53,882 nucleotides of DNA from Gemmatimonadaceae bacterium (GCA_013697785.1 JACCWE010000169.1:1-53882), one strand, 5' to 3'; positions 8,452-17,433 are shown, numbered from the stretch's first letter. Numbers and translations: made by a program. The notes: a model not told the origin generated them from the sequence alone.

Positions 8452-8480
8452 GGGTTCCGGGCTGTAACCCGGAACCCTTT
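8452..8480 (+). terminator. Hairpin terminator after the small lipoprotein gene
   Basis: GGGTTCCGGG (8452-8461) and CCCGGAACCC (8468-8477) are perfect 10-bp arms around a 6-base loop, followed by TTT and a T-rich stretch. It lies 22 bases after the lipoprotein stop and just before the 3' end of the convergent TPR gene, so it may serve both. Confidence 0.85.
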
Positions 8481-8487
8481 GTCGTTT

Positions 8488-9747
8488 CTACTCCTGAACC
8501 CCTGCCATAGTGCGAAGCTCATGTAGAGCAGTCGCAATCCCATCCACCTCTGAAGACCACGTCGCCTTCCGCTCCGCCTTACGTGTCTCGCGAACTTCGT
8601 CGAGCTCCTGACTTTCGAGCTCACCGAACAGCTCTTCAGCTTCGAAGCGAAGCTGGCCTAGCTGATTCTGCGTGGCCACTTCGATTGCGCGATTGACTGC
8701 GGCCTTCGCGAGCGGAAGCTGATCGAACGCACGATGTCCCTGCGCCATGTAGATGAAGTAGTATGTCAGCAGCGTGGGTGGCAGTGCGGCTCCGTCGAGA
8801 TCACGACGGTACTGCTCGACGAGCGTCTCCCTTCGTTCCTGCACGGCGACGTCGAGCAAGTTGAGCGTGGCCGTCCAGCGCATGTACTGCTCCTGTGCCG
8901 TGGCAGCAACGACCAGAAATGCGTCCCGTGCGGCAGTAAAGATGCCCAGCTGCGCGAAGCTCGCTCCCAAATCGTTCAACACGCGATCGCGTGCCATTTG
9001 ATTGCGGACACCCTTCAGCGCCTCATACTGCATCACGACCGCGTCTTCATAGCGCCCTCGACGTGAAGCGACGCGGGCGCGATCATGGATCGCCGTCGCA
9101 CGTACTTCCGAGAGGCCCGCTTCTTTCGCCTGAACGATCGTTTCGTCGAGCAGCACTTCTGCATGCGGCAGATTTCCGCGATCGATGGAAATATTCGCTT
9201 CCTGAATTCGTGCGCGCAGGATGCTCATCACGTCGTCGGTCATCGTCGCAACCTGCGACGCCGCGGCGAAGCACGTCAGCGACTCATCCCACTCGGCTAG
9301 AACGCGCAAGCAGCGCCCGAGCTGCATGTTCGCCTGGATCACCGTCTCCGCATCGCCGATCGGCTTCGCGTACGACAGAACCGTGCGATAAATATCCGCC
9401 GCCAGCTGCCATTTCGCAGCGTGCTGTAACGCTCGCGCATAAGCCATCAGTCGTGGCGCCACCGTCACGATGCGCGGCTGCTCGGCGATCACCATCGACT
9501 CGACGATGCTCGACAGCAGACCGCGTGTCGTATCGTGAATGTCCATGGCCGCGATCTGATCCCGCACCGCATTCAGTCCGGGCGCGTCGTCGAAGACCGC
9601 CTCAGCCCCAGTCGTCATCCAGCTGTCGAACAGCCTCAACATCACAAGGGCGGCGCTCACACTGCGCCACTCGGGGGTGTCATTGGCAAGCTCTGCCAGC
9701 TTTTCGAAGTACGGCATGTGGGCCAACGGGCGCGCGATACTACTCAT
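8488..9747 (-). CDS. TPR-rich cytoplasmic protein of 419 residues
   Basis: Entirely alpha-helical, with many TPR-like pairs from about residue 100 on (for example AAKWQLAADIYRTVLSYAKP, LRVLAEWDESLTCFAAAS, ASRRGRYEDAVVMQYEALKG, QLGIFTAARDAFLVVAATA). No signal peptide, membrane helix or DNA-binding motif. The general architecture recalls TPR sensors that bind peptides in Gram-positive quorum systems, but the helix-turn-helix those regulators carry is absent. The start is firm: GGAGGAG lies just before ATG 9747. Its upstream region has the same paired 21-bp direct repeats as the small lipoprotein gene, so the two are probably co-regulated. The lipoprotein-TPR link is inference from this regulation and from adjacency. 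Confidence 0.7.
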   Translation of the reverse strand: MSSIARPLAHMPYFEKLAELANDTPEWRSVSAALVMLRLFDSWMTTGAEAVFDDAPGLNAVRDQIAAMDIHDTTRGLLSSIVESMVIAEQPRIVTVAPRLMAYARALQHAAKWQLAADIYRTVLSYAKPIGDAETVIQANMQLGRCLRVLAEWDESLTCFAAASQVATMTDDVMSILRARIQEANISIDRGNLPHAEVLLDETIVQAKEAGLSEVRATAIHDRARVASRRGRYEDAVVMQYEALKGVRNQMARDRVLNDLGASFAQLGIFTAARDAFLVVAATAQEQYMRWTATLNLLDVAVQERRETLVEQYRRDLDGAALPPTLLTYYFIYMAQGHRAFDQLPLAKAAVNRAIEVATQNQLGQLRFEAEELFGELESQELDEVRETRKAERKATWSSEVDGIATALHELRTMAGVQE

Positions 9748-9823
9748 TCACTCCTCCGTGTCGGTCTTTTCGCCTTGGGCGAGCGATCAACTTGCAAGTC
9801 AGTATCGGTAGCAACAAGCACGA

Positions 9824-9853
9824 TTTTAGGACTTTCACATGACAATTTCGGAC
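9824..9853 (-). promoter_or_regulatory. Paired direct repeat GTCC(G/T)AAA, 21-bp spacing, upstream of the TPR gene
   Basis: On the minus strand, reading towards the TPR gene, GTCCGAAA (9853-9846) is followed 21 bp later by GTCCTAAAA (9832-9824). The proximal copy ends 76 bases before ATG 9747. It matches the pair at 8189-8217 in element, spacing and orientation relative to the gene; only the order of the T and G variants is swapped. GCTACCG followed by ATACT lies at 9812-9801, echoing the GCTACCG-TAGCT of the other promoter. The probable ligand is the AraC-type protein encoded at 7358-8170. Confidence 0.6.
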
Positions 9854-9895
9854 AATCTTTTGTGGGAAGCGAAAACGGGCGGCATTAATTAGCCA

Positions 9896-9914
9896 CTGTC
9901 AAACTTTAGGACAG
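9896..9914. promoter_or_regulatory. Third copy of the TTTAGGAC motif inside an inverted repeat
   Basis: TTTAGGAC at 9905-9912 repeats the half-site seen at 9825-9832 and sits in an inverted repeat, CTGTC (9896-9900) and GACAG (9910-9914). It is 59 bp from the nearest copy of the paired site, so it would be a remote or accessory site if real. Confidence 0.4.
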
Positions 9915-10000
9915 TATTTGTATGATTCCCGCCCTAATTCCCGCCAGTTATTTCCGCACGTCTGCGCACTCACTATATGATGTGCGCCAGCGGCCGAGCG

Positions 10001-11047
10001 TCAGTGGGCGGCGCGGCCCAACGCGACGGTGGATCCCACTGGTCGCGCCACAGTCTGCGGATCTCCGTCGCTCACATAGCGCGCTCCGCTCCGATCCAGT
10101 CTGTCGAGCATCTGCTCGAGCTGGTTCGCAAATACCTCCACGCGCGGCAGGCGCTTCGCATCGAACGCAGGATCGTATGGACTCCGCGCCGGTCCACCCG
10201 CGACCTCGAGCACCGCGTCGAAGTCGTAACGCGCGATGTGCCCACCGCGGGGATCCTTCCACTCACCCGCAACCGCGAGTGCGCGGTTCTTCGGCCACAC
10301 GCCAAGCGGCAGCGCGAAGGTGCGAACGCGATAGCCCGGCACCGCCGAATCGATCGCCAGCGTTCCGCGCGCGATCTGCTCCTGCACGACCGCATCGCTG
10401 TACTTCCCGAGGTTCGCATGCCAGAGCGTGTGCCCGCACAGCTCGAAGCCCTGCTCAGCGAGATACCTGATCTTCCGGAAGCGCCACTCCGATTTCTGCC
10501 CGTCGATCCCCTTCTCGCCGAAGAATGCGTGGCCGGCCGCGCCCCCAGACAGCATGCAGAACGTCGCCTTGTTCCGCCAGTCGGGATGCTCCTTGTGGAA
10601 GGCGAGCCAGATTCCGACGGCGCTGTTCGGATCGATGTCGAGCTTTCCGTCGTGCTCGATGTAGCTGAACTGCGAAGGACCCGCATCGTCGAAGGTGAAG
10701 ACGACCGGCGACATCCCTGCCGGCAGATCGATCTTTCTGTCGATCATCTCCGCAACCGTCACCGGGCGATAGCCGCCCGCGTACAACCGCTCGAGGTCGC
10801 GCCGAAAATGATTGCGCGCGACGTGCCAGCGGCTGTCGCTGTCGCCGAGGAGATGGTACTCGAGAATCGCGATGCGTCCGAGCTCGTTCGGCACCCGCCC
10901 ATCCGTCTTCGCGCTCGTCACGGCGATGGTGCCTGTGCGCGCGACGTCGCCCTGCGCACTGGTGCTGACGGTCGCACTGCGTGAGGACCCTTGGCAGGCG
11001 AGACATGCCATGAGTAGCGAGGCCGTGAAGCGTGAGGCGCGAAACAT
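10001..11047 (-). CDS. Polysaccharide deacetylase family lipoprotein
   Basis: A 348-residue carbohydrate esterase family 4-type protein. The metal-binding motif is VFTFDDAG (Asp-Asp at the usual position), the His motif is LCGHTLWHANL, and a late FALPLGVWP resembles the family's Arg/Pro loop. It would remove acetyl groups from an extracellular or periplasmic polysaccharide. Residues 1-15 look like a lipoprotein signal (SLLMAC, Cys15; Cys18 is an alternative), so it is probably membrane-anchored outside the cytoplasm. A 118-bp gap separates its start at 11047 from the DUF1501 gene upstream. The residues after the signal are Ser/Thr-rich linker. Confidence 0.8.
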   Translation of the reverse strand: MFRASRFTASLLMACLACQGSSRSATVSTSAQGDVARTGTIAVTSAKTDGRVPNELGRIAILEYHLLGDSDSRWHVARNHFRRDLERLYAGGYRPVTVAEMIDRKIDLPAGMSPVVFTFDDAGPSQFSYIEHDGKLDIDPNSAVGIWLAFHKEHPDWRNKATFCMLSGGAAGHAFFGEKGIDGQKSEWRFRKIRYLAEQGFELCGHTLWHANLGKYSDAVVQEQIARGTLAIDSAVPGYRVRTFALPLGVWPKNRALAVAGEWKDPRGGHIARYDFDAVLEVAGGPARSPYDPAFDAKRLPRVEVFANQLEQMLDRLDRSGARYVSDGDPQTVARPVGSTVALGRAAH

Positions 11048-11165
11048 TGATTTCCTTGTAACGGGGCGGGGTGGCCGGAAGAATAATCATCCCAGCTCGC
11101 AAGTGCAGGTATGCCGGAGACGATCGACGTGGCTGCGCCGATACCTCCGCACCATAGACAAAAAT

Positions 11166-12410
11166 TTACACCACACCCACCGCGGTCGTGCTCGTGAATC
11201 CCGGGAAGAGAGCATCCGTACGGGTCGCTCCGATATGCTTGTGCACGACCTCCGAGAACACGGCGCGGAAATCCGTCGTCAGTGCGAGGTCGCGCCCTTC
11301 GTTGAGCTGCTCCTGCGCGAGCCCTGGCCACTTTCCGTGCACCTTGTGTCCCTGCACGTGACCGCCGATCACGAACAGCGCGCCCGCGTGTCCGTGATCG
11401 GTTCCGCCATTCCCGTTCTGCTTCGCCATCCGCCCGAACTCCGACATCGTCATGATAACGACGTCATCCATCCGGTCGCCGAGATCCGTCACGAGCGCCG
11501 CGATCGCCTGCGCGAAATCCCCCAGTCGGTTCGCGAGCTGCCCGGTCGCGCCTCCCTGATTGACGTGCGTGTCCCATCCGCCAACATCCGCGAACGCGAT
11601 CTCGAGCCCGACATCCGCCTTCACGAGCTGCGCGATCTGCTTCAGACTTTGCCCAAAGGGAGATTTCGGATAAATCGCATCATGCTCGGCCGCATATCGC
11701 TGCGGATTCGCCTCCTTCAGCATCTTCACCGCATCGAAGGTCTCCGCGCCAGCGCCGTGGATGAGATCCGCGGAGCCCGTGCGGTAGAGCGCCTCGAGCC
11801 GCTCCACATCGGATCCCGTCGCGCGAATCGTGAAATCGTTGAGGCTCGACATCGCGATCGTCGGCGCGGGACCTTCCATGATGCGCGGCGTCTGCTGCGC
11901 GAACGCGACCGCGCGGAATGGCGACGCGGGCACCTTGCACTCGTCGCACGTGCCCTTCGTTGCCAGAAAGCGATTGAGCCATCCATCCGGCGTGCCTTTC
12001 ACGTCAGGAGTGCCGCTCTCCATGTAGTCCTGCGCGTCGAAGTGCGAGCGCGTGCTGCTCGGGCTTCCGACCGCATGCACCGGCGCGAGCATCCCGCGGT
12101 CCCAGAGCGGCTTGAGCGGCGCCATCGATGGATGCAGTCCGAAGTAACCGTCGAGATCGATCGCGCCATCCGCCGCGCCGGGGCGCGCGATCGCGATGTT
12201 CGGGCGCAACGCGTAGTAGCTCGCGTCGCCATGCGGTACCACGATGTTGAGCGCATCGGCGGCGCCGCGCTGGAAGAGACAGATGAGCACCTTCCCCTTC
12301 TGCGGCGCGGGCATCCCCTGCGCGTATACCATGCGCCTGAGGAATGACGGAGAAAGTCCCATCGTCACGAGCGCGAGCGCGCCCGACTTGAGAAAGACAC
12401 GTCGCTGCAT
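11166..12410 (-). CDS. DUF1501 family secreted protein with a Tat signal
   Basis: A 414-residue protein of the DUF1501 (sulfatase-fold-like) family. The N-terminus is a twin-arginine signal: QRRVFLKSGALALV, then a hydrophobic stretch ending near MVYAQ, so it is exported folded. Typical features are VGGWDTHVNQGG, MTMSEFGRMAKQNGNGGTDHG and FVIGGHVQGHKVHGKWPGL. The family is regularly found next to DUF1800 genes, as here, where only 3 bp separate the two. Biochemical function of the pair is not established. It starts at ATG 12410. Confidence 0.88.
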   Translation of the reverse strand: MQRRVFLKSGALALVTMGLSPSFLRRMVYAQGMPAPQKGKVLICLFQRGAADALNIVVPHGDASYYALRPNIAIARPGAADGAIDLDGYFGLHPSMAPLKPLWDRGMLAPVHAVGSPSSTRSHFDAQDYMESGTPDVKGTPDGWLNRFLATKGTCDECKVPASPFRAVAFAQQTPRIMEGPAPTIAMSSLNDFTIRATGSDVERLEALYRTGSADLIHGAGAETFDAVKMLKEANPQRYAAEHDAIYPKSPFGQSLKQIAQLVKADVGLEIAFADVGGWDTHVNQGGATGQLANRLGDFAQAIAALVTDLGDRMDDVVIMTMSEFGRMAKQNGNGGTDHGHAGALFVIGGHVQGHKVHGKWPGLAQEQLNEGRDLALTTDFRAVFSEVVHKHIGATRTDALFPGFTSTTAVGVV

Positions 12411-12413
12411 GAG

Positions 12414-14201
12414 CTACCTTCGCTGAAATTCGGGAGCGCCGAGCGCGAGCCCGACAATGTTTTCGAATCCGGTGAGCTTCGTCGCCGCCGATGCGCTGTC
12501 GCTCGCCATCGGGTTCACGCCGCTCTCGAGCACCCTTCGCGTATCGGGCGATGCCTCGCCGCCGAGTATCGAGCGGATGATGCCGTCGACCTGCGCGCCG
12601 TGCGGCAGCGACTGCAGCTGCGCTCCATCCGTCCACTCGGCCAGCGATGCGCCGGGCACTTTCCCCGATGCGACGACGAGCCCGAAGTTGATTCGCGCGA
12701 GGATGGCGCCGGTGTTGATCCACGCGTCGCCGCGCTCGGGGTAGCCGTTCGGCGCGAGGTGTCCGTAGAGCGGCTGGCCGAGCTTCGCGATCATCTGCGC
12801 AGTGCGCGGCGTGCTGTCGGCCCTCGCGCCGACGACTCGAAGCGCGCTCACCACGAGCTCGAACGGCGACTTGACCTTCGCCTTGTACGCGGCGCGCGAG
12901 AAGAACTCGCTGGACGTGAAGATCGTGCGCAGGCATTCGCGAATGTCGCCGTCGGTGCGTGTGAACGTGTTCGCGACGCGATCGACGAGCTCGGCTGGCA
13001 CAGAGTCGCTCACGAACCGGCGCACGAGCTTGGTCGCTACGAAGTGCGCGGCGGCGGGCGCCGTCGCGACGATGTCGAGCACCTGCTCGCCATCCTCGAT
13101 GCCGCGATTCGGCGCGAGCGTGTGGCCGAGAAAGCTCTTCGCTCCGGCATCGTGCAGCGCGGGACGAAAGGCGAACGATCCATCCTCGCGCGGCTTCTCC
13201 ACCGTCCAGCCCGTGAATGCGCGCGCCGCACTCACGACATCCGCCTGCGTGTAGCCGCCGTCTACGCCGAGCGTGTGCAGCTCGAGCAGCTCGCGTCCAT
13301 AATTCTCGTTGAGCCCGCGCGCGCGCGGCTTCTTCGTCGTGTCCTTCCCCATAGCCTCGAGACGCGCGTTCCGCACTATCGCGGTTCTGCCGCGGCCGTT
13401 GCCGCCTCCGCGATTCGCGCGCAGCACGAGGGAGGGGCGATCCGCCTCGACGGTGCTCTCCCAATTGTCGAGGTAGTAGAGCATCGCCGGGCTCTTCGCG
13501 ACGGCGCCGAGCAGATCGCGGAACTTTCCGAGTGCGTGCGGGCGAATCGCGTCGCGCTCGAACTGGCCGAGGAAGTAGCGCTCGGGACCCTTACCGGCGA
13601 AGACGGTGAAATGATTCTCCCAGAAGTCGACCATCACTTCTTCCAGCTGCCGGTCGCCGATCACTGCGCGCGCGACCTTTGCGGTCTGGAGCTCGACGAG
13701 CATCTGCCGCGAGAGGCGCCCGGCCTCCTTGTAGCGTGCGGAGTCGGCGGCGGTGAAGTCGAGACCCGAGAACTTGCTGCCGCTCGAGTCGCGCAGCACA
13801 GTCTCGCCGTTCCGCGCCATCTCCCGGCGCTTCTCGCGGATGAGCTGGTTCGGCTGGGGATAATCCTGGAGCAGCTGCGCGGGGCTCATCGCGAGCACCG
13901 GAAATTTGGCGACGAACTGCTCGGCCGAGCGATCGTCGATCTTCCCGGGTGAGAGCTGCAGCTCGATCCACTTGTCGACGCCCATCGCGCGCACACGCTC
14001 GGCGTCGCCCGGCCGCGCGCCGAAGGAGACGCGGTTGAGCGCCTGCTTCACCTGCTCGTCAGCAGTCTGCTCGCGCACACCCTGCGCGAGCTCGCCGCTC
14101 GATGAGGCGGTGGCGACGCGCCCGGTTCCGGATTGCGCGGAGCTGCAGGCGGCGAGCGCGAGCACGAGCGCCAGCGTTGCGGAGCGTGAGGTGGAACGCA
14201 T
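12414..14201 (-). CDS. DUF1800 family lipoprotein
   Basis: A 595-residue exported protein, partner of the DUF1501 gene 3 bp downstream. Residues 1-19 are a lipoprotein signal with LAAC lipobox. The body shows the DUF1800 landmarks: NRVSFGARPGDAERVRAMG, MVDFWENHFTVFAGKG, NENYGRELLELHTLGVDGGY with TQADV, ARAFTGWTV, and LVRRFVSD. The family is widespread in Planctomycetes, Gemmatimonadota and Proteobacteria; its molecular role is unknown. ATG 14201 was taken because it opens the signal peptide. An 88-bp gap separates it from the divergent ABC transporter gene. Confidence 0.88.
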   Translation of the reverse strand: MRSTSRSATLALVLALAACSSAQSGTGRVATASSSGELAQGVREQTADEQVKQALNRVSFGARPGDAERVRAMGVDKWIELQLSPGKIDDRSAEQFVAKFPVLAMSPAQLLQDYPQPNQLIREKRREMARNGETVLRDSSGSKFSGLDFTAADSARYKEAGRLSRQMLVELQTAKVARAVIGDRQLEEVMVDFWENHFTVFAGKGPERYFLGQFERDAIRPHALGKFRDLLGAVAKSPAMLYYLDNWESTVEADRPSLVLRANRGGGNGRGRTAIVRNARLEAMGKDTTKKPRARGLNENYGRELLELHTLGVDGGYTQADVVSAARAFTGWTVEKPREDGSFAFRPALHDAGAKSFLGHTLAPNRGIEDGEQVLDIVATAPAAAHFVATKLVRRFVSDSVPAELVDRVANTFTRTDGDIRECLRTIFTSSEFFSRAAYKAKVKSPFELVVSALRVVGARADSTPRTAQMIAKLGQPLYGHLAPNGYPERGDAWINTGAILARINFGLVVASGKVPGASLAEWTDGAQLQSLPHGAQVDGIIRSILGGEASPDTRRVLESGVNPMASDSASAATKLTGFENIVGLALGAPEFQRR

Positions 14202-14289
14202 TGTGTTCTCTCCAGAGAGTACACGGTAGACGTCTGGCGCATGTTCTCGTTAACACGGAACAACTCCGGCCACGCGCTAGTTTTCCTTG

Positions 14290-16173
14290 ATGCCTCCTGC
14301 ACGCCGCGGACGACCTCCCGCCACTCCGGTTCCCGATCCCACGTGGGGCGACCGCGTCCGTGCGCTTCGGTACGTGCCGAAGCTCATCAAGCTGGTGTCG
14401 CATACGCACCCGCCGTACACCCTGATCATGACCGTGCTCCGCGTCGCGCGGGCATTCGTTCCGGTCGCGGGGCTCTGGATCGGGAAGCTCATCATCGATC
14501 GCGTCGTCGCACTGCGCGATACGCACGGGTCGGCGACGCCGCTCTGGCATCTCGTAGCGGCCGAGATCGGCATTGTCTTCGGCGGCGATCTGCTCGGACG
14601 TGCCTCGTCGCTCGTCGAGAGCCTGCTCGGCGATCTCTTCTCGATTCACACGAGCATCCGCCTGATGGAACACGCAGCGACGCTCGATCTCGCTCAGTTC
14701 GAGGATCCGAAATTCTACGATCAGCTCGAGCGCGCGCGGCGGCAGACCGTTGGGCGTATCGGTCTTCTCTCCGAGCTGCTCACGATGGGGCAGGACACGC
14801 TGACGCTGCTCACGCTCGGCACTGCGCTCGCGGTGTACAGCCCGTGGCTGCTGGTGCTCCTCGCGGTGGCGGTGCTACCGAGCTTCCTCGGCGAGACGCA
14901 TTTCGCTGGGCTCGAGTATTCGCTCCTGTTTCGATACACGCCCGAGCGCAGGCAGCTCGACTATCTACGCTATGTGGGCGCGAGCGATGTGACCGCGAAG
15001 GAAGTGCAGATGTTCGGGATCGCCGGGTGGATCGTCGACCGCTATCGCGTGCTGGCAAACAAGTTCTACGAAGACAACAAGCGGCTGTCGATCAAGAAGG
15101 GGATCCTGAGCAGCGCGCTCTCGATCTTCGGGACGCTCGGCTACTACGCTGCATACGTGGTGATCCTCGCGCGCACGATCGGCGGCACGATCACCATCGG
15201 CTCGCTGCCCTTCCTCGAGGCGTCGTTCGGCCGGAGCCGGGACATCGTGCAGCGGCTGCTCTCGAATGCGAGCGACATATCGGAGCAGAGCCTCTATCTC
15301 AAGGATCTCTTCGACTTCTTCGAGATGAAGCCGACGATCACGACGGCGAGCGGGAGCCGCTCCGTGCCGGGCGTCATCACGCAGGGATTCGTGTTCGAGG
15401 ATGTCGGCTTTCGCTATCCGGACAGCGAGCGATGGGCGGTGCGCCACATTAGCTTCGCGCTCAAGCCGGGGGAGCGGATCGCGCTGGTCGGCGAGAACGG
15501 GGCGGGGAAGACCACGCTGACGAAGCTGCTGCCGCGGCTTTACGACGCGACGGAGGGGCGCATTCTGCTCGAGGGGGTCGACATCCGCGAGTACGATCTC
15601 GCGCAGCTGCGCCGCGCGGTTGGGGTGATCTTCCAGGACTTCGTGCGCTTCGACATGCGCTTCGATGAGAATATCGGCGTGGGCGAGATCGATCGCGTAC
15701 GCGGCTATCTCGATCACGTCGAGGGCGAAGGAGCCGAGCCCGAAGTACCCGAGGAGCTCGTCGATGCGGCTGAGCAGTCGCTGGCTGCGTCGCTCTTGCC
15801 GAGGTTCGAGGGTGGGTATCAGCAGATGCTCGGGCGGCGATTCGAGGGCGGTGTCGCGCTCTCGGGTGGCGAATGGCAGAAGATCGCGCTCGCCCGCGCC
15901 TATCTGCGCGAGGCGCAGCTGCTGATTCTCGACGAGCCGACGGCCGCGCTCGATGCGCGCGCGGAGTACGAGGTCTTCATGAGATTTTCGGAGCTCGTCG
16001 CCGGCCGGATGGCGGTGCTGATCTCGCATCGCTTCTCAACGGTGCGGATGGCGGACCGGATCATCGTGCTCAAGAACGGCGGCATCGTGGAGGAGGGGAC
16101 ACACGATGCTCTCGTCGCGAGGGGCGGGTTGTACGCGGAGCTGTTCACGCTGCAGGCGGCGGGGTACAGGTAG
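14290..16173 (+). CDS. ABC exporter, fused permease and ATPase
   Basis: A 627-residue half-transporter of the MsbA/multidrug type. An N-terminal membrane domain of about six helices (residues about 35-330) is followed by an ATPase with Walker A GENGAGKTTL, a Q-loop in VGVIFQDFVRFD, signature LSGGEWQKIALARA, Walker B LLILDEPTAALD and the switch His in LISHRFSTVRM. There is an acidic insertion between Q-loop and signature (EGEGAEPEVPEELVDAAEQS). It would work as a homodimer, exporting lipid, peptide or drug. ATG 14290 is preferred over the TTG just before it. The substrate cannot be told from its neighbours. Confidence 0.9.
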   Translation: MPPARRGRPPATPVPDPTWGDRVRALRYVPKLIKLVSHTHPPYTLIMTVLRVARAFVPVAGLWIGKLIIDRVVALRDTHGSATPLWHLVAAEIGIVFGGDLLGRASSLVESLLGDLFSIHTSIRLMEHAATLDLAQFEDPKFYDQLERARRQTVGRIGLLSELLTMGQDTLTLLTLGTALAVYSPWLLVLLAVAVLPSFLGETHFAGLEYSLLFRYTPERRQLDYLRYVGASDVTAKEVQMFGIAGWIVDRYRVLANKFYEDNKRLSIKKGILSSALSIFGTLGYYAAYVVILARTIGGTITIGSLPFLEASFGRSRDIVQRLLSNASDISEQSLYLKDLFDFFEMKPTITTASGSRSVPGVITQGFVFEDVGFRYPDSERWAVRHISFALKPGERIALVGENGAGKTTLTKLLPRLYDATEGRILLEGVDIREYDLAQLRRAVGVIFQDFVRFDMRFDENIGVGEIDRVRGYLDHVEGEGAEPEVPEELVDAAEQSLAASLLPRFEGGYQQMLGRRFEGGVALSGGEWQKIALARAYLREAQLLILDEPTAALDARAEYEVFMRFSELVAGRMAVLISHRFSTVRMADRIIVLKNGGIVEEGTHDALVARGGLYAELFTLQAAGYR

Positions 16174-16186
16174 GCGCCGCCCGAGG

Positions 16187-16879
16187 CTACTCCTTGATGA
16201 CGTACCCGCGTCCGCGAACCGTCTGGATGAGCGGGTTGTGCTTGTCCTCGTCCAGCTTCTTGCGGAGGTAGTTGATGTAGACGTCGACTACGTTGGTGAG
16301 CGGATCGACATCGTGCTTCCAGACGTGCTCGGAGATCATCTGCCGGGAGACTATTCGCCCCGAATTCCGCACGAGGTACTCGAGCAGCGCGTATTCCTTC
16401 TGTGTGAGCTCGATCACCTTCCCGCCGCGCTCGACCTTCCGCGATGCCGGATCGACCGACAGATCGCGAATGCGCATGGTCGAGCTGCCGGCTGTGATGA
16501 CGGAGCGCCGAAGCAGCGCCTTGACGCGCGCCAGTAGCTCCGCGTACTCGAACGGCTTCGCGAGATAGTCGTCGGCGCCCGCGTCGAGCCCGCTCACCTT
16601 GTCGTCGACCGTGACGCGCGCAGTGAGCATCAGCACGGGAAACTGATAGCCACGCGCGCGAAGCTCGCGCGCCAACTCGTAGCCGTTCAGCTTCGGAAGG
16701 CCGACGTCCAGAATCGCGAGCGCAGGGGCGTCATCGAGCACTTTGTTGAGCCCATCCTCACCATCCGCAGCCGTGCGAACCGCGTAGCCAGCGGTGCTGA
16801 GGATGCGAGGCAGCACGGCGAGGAGATCCGGATCGTCTTCGACCACGAGTACGGATTCAATGCTCGGACCGTCGGACAT
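16187..16879 (-). CDS. OmpR/PhoB-family response regulator
   Basis: A 230-residue two-domain regulator. The receiver has VVEDDPD, the phospho-Asp in AILDVGLPKLNGYELA, and Lys in LAKPFEYAELLARV; the winged-helix output has LTQKEYALLEYLVRNSGRIV and VYINYLRKKLDEDK, the OmpR-family recognition region, ending VRGRGYVIKE. ATG 16879 (MSDGPSIES) is preferred over an in-frame ATG at 16960, which would overlap the divergent gene and add a tail unrelated to the family. No histidine kinase gene is adjacent, so it is an orphan here. The divergent gene at 16978 encodes a membrane protein and could be a target. Confidence 0.92.
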   Translation of the reverse strand: MSDGPSIESVLVVEDDPDLLAVLPRILSTAGYAVRTAADGEDGLNKVLDDAPALAILDVGLPKLNGYELARELRARGYQFPVLMLTARVTVDDKVSGLDAGADDYLAKPFEYAELLARVKALLRRSVITAGSSTMRIRDLSVDPASRKVERGGKVIELTQKEYALLEYLVRNSGRIVSRQMISEHVWKHDVDPLTNVVDVYINYLRKKLDEDKHNPLIQTVRGRGYVIKE

Positions 16880-16965
16880 GAGTTCCAATGTTGTGGTAGT
16901 TGCGCGAACGGACAGGATTTGCCGCTCTTGATCGATAGGTGTGGACAGCGTTTCTTTCAAGGGTG

Positions 16966-16972
16966 AGAGGAA
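16966..16972 (+). promoter_or_regulatory. Ribosome-binding site that supports a TTG start
   Basis: AGAGGAA lies five bases before an in-frame TTG at 16978, which is better placed than anything before the GTG at 16939. It therefore shifts the likely start of the membrane protein 13 codons downstream. Confidence 0.5.
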
Positions 16973-16977
16973 ATCAA

Positions 16978-17433
16978 TTGAGGGACGGCATCGGTATGGG
17001 CGTCATTGCCGGAGCTGCGACGGTGGGAACCCTCATGGGTTTTGGGCACGCGCGCGGCGCCACCCTTCAGCCGTTGAACGCGATCGCCCACATGTTCGTC
17101 GGGAGCCGGGCATTTTTGACGACGGGCTTCCAACCGGCCATCACGGGTGGTGCGCTCGTCATCCACTTCCTCTCGACGATCGCGTGGGGAGTGCTGCTCG
17201 CATTCATTGCGGCGCCGCTGACTGCTCGCGGACGTGCCATCGCACCCTTCGGCGTGGGCATTCTGGCGTATCTCGTGGACCGTTTCGTAGCGCCGAATGC
17301 GCTGCGCCCCGGTTTCGAGGAGTTGCTGTCCAGTGGAGAAACGACCTTTGTCTACGTCGTTTTGGCCGCTGCACTCGCCGCTGGACTGTGGGCACAGAGC
17401 CTCCGCGCACCGAGTGAAGCACCGTACGACTGA
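16978..17433 (+). CDS. Small integral membrane protein of unknown function
   Basis: About 151 residues (TTG start) or 164 (GTG 16939). Four hydrophobic segments are visible: GVIAGAATVGTLMGFG, then ALVIHFLSTIAWGVLLAFIA, FGVGILAYLVDRFVA, and FVYVVLAAALAAGLWA, with short loops and no catalytic motif. It resembles small four-helix inner-membrane proteins without assigned function. The ribosome site favours TTG 16978, which also leaves about 100 bp of divergent promoter space to the OmpR-type gene. Regulation by that neighbour is possible but unproven. Confidence 0.65.
   Translation: MRDGIGMGVIAGAATVGTLMGFGHARGATLQPLNAIAHMFVGSRAFLTTGFQPAITGGALVIHFLSTIAWGVLLAFIAAPLTARGRAIAPFGVGILAYLVDRFVAPNALRPGFEELLSSGETTFVYVVLAAALAAGLWAQSLRAPSEAPYD

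Noticed and set aside
10812-13952. Long Arg/Glu/His-rich frames (450-510 codons) on the plus strand opposite the deacetylase and DUF1501/DUF1800 genes
   Set aside because: Antisense shadows produced by high G+C third positions; the minus-strand proteins have signals and family motifs, these have none.
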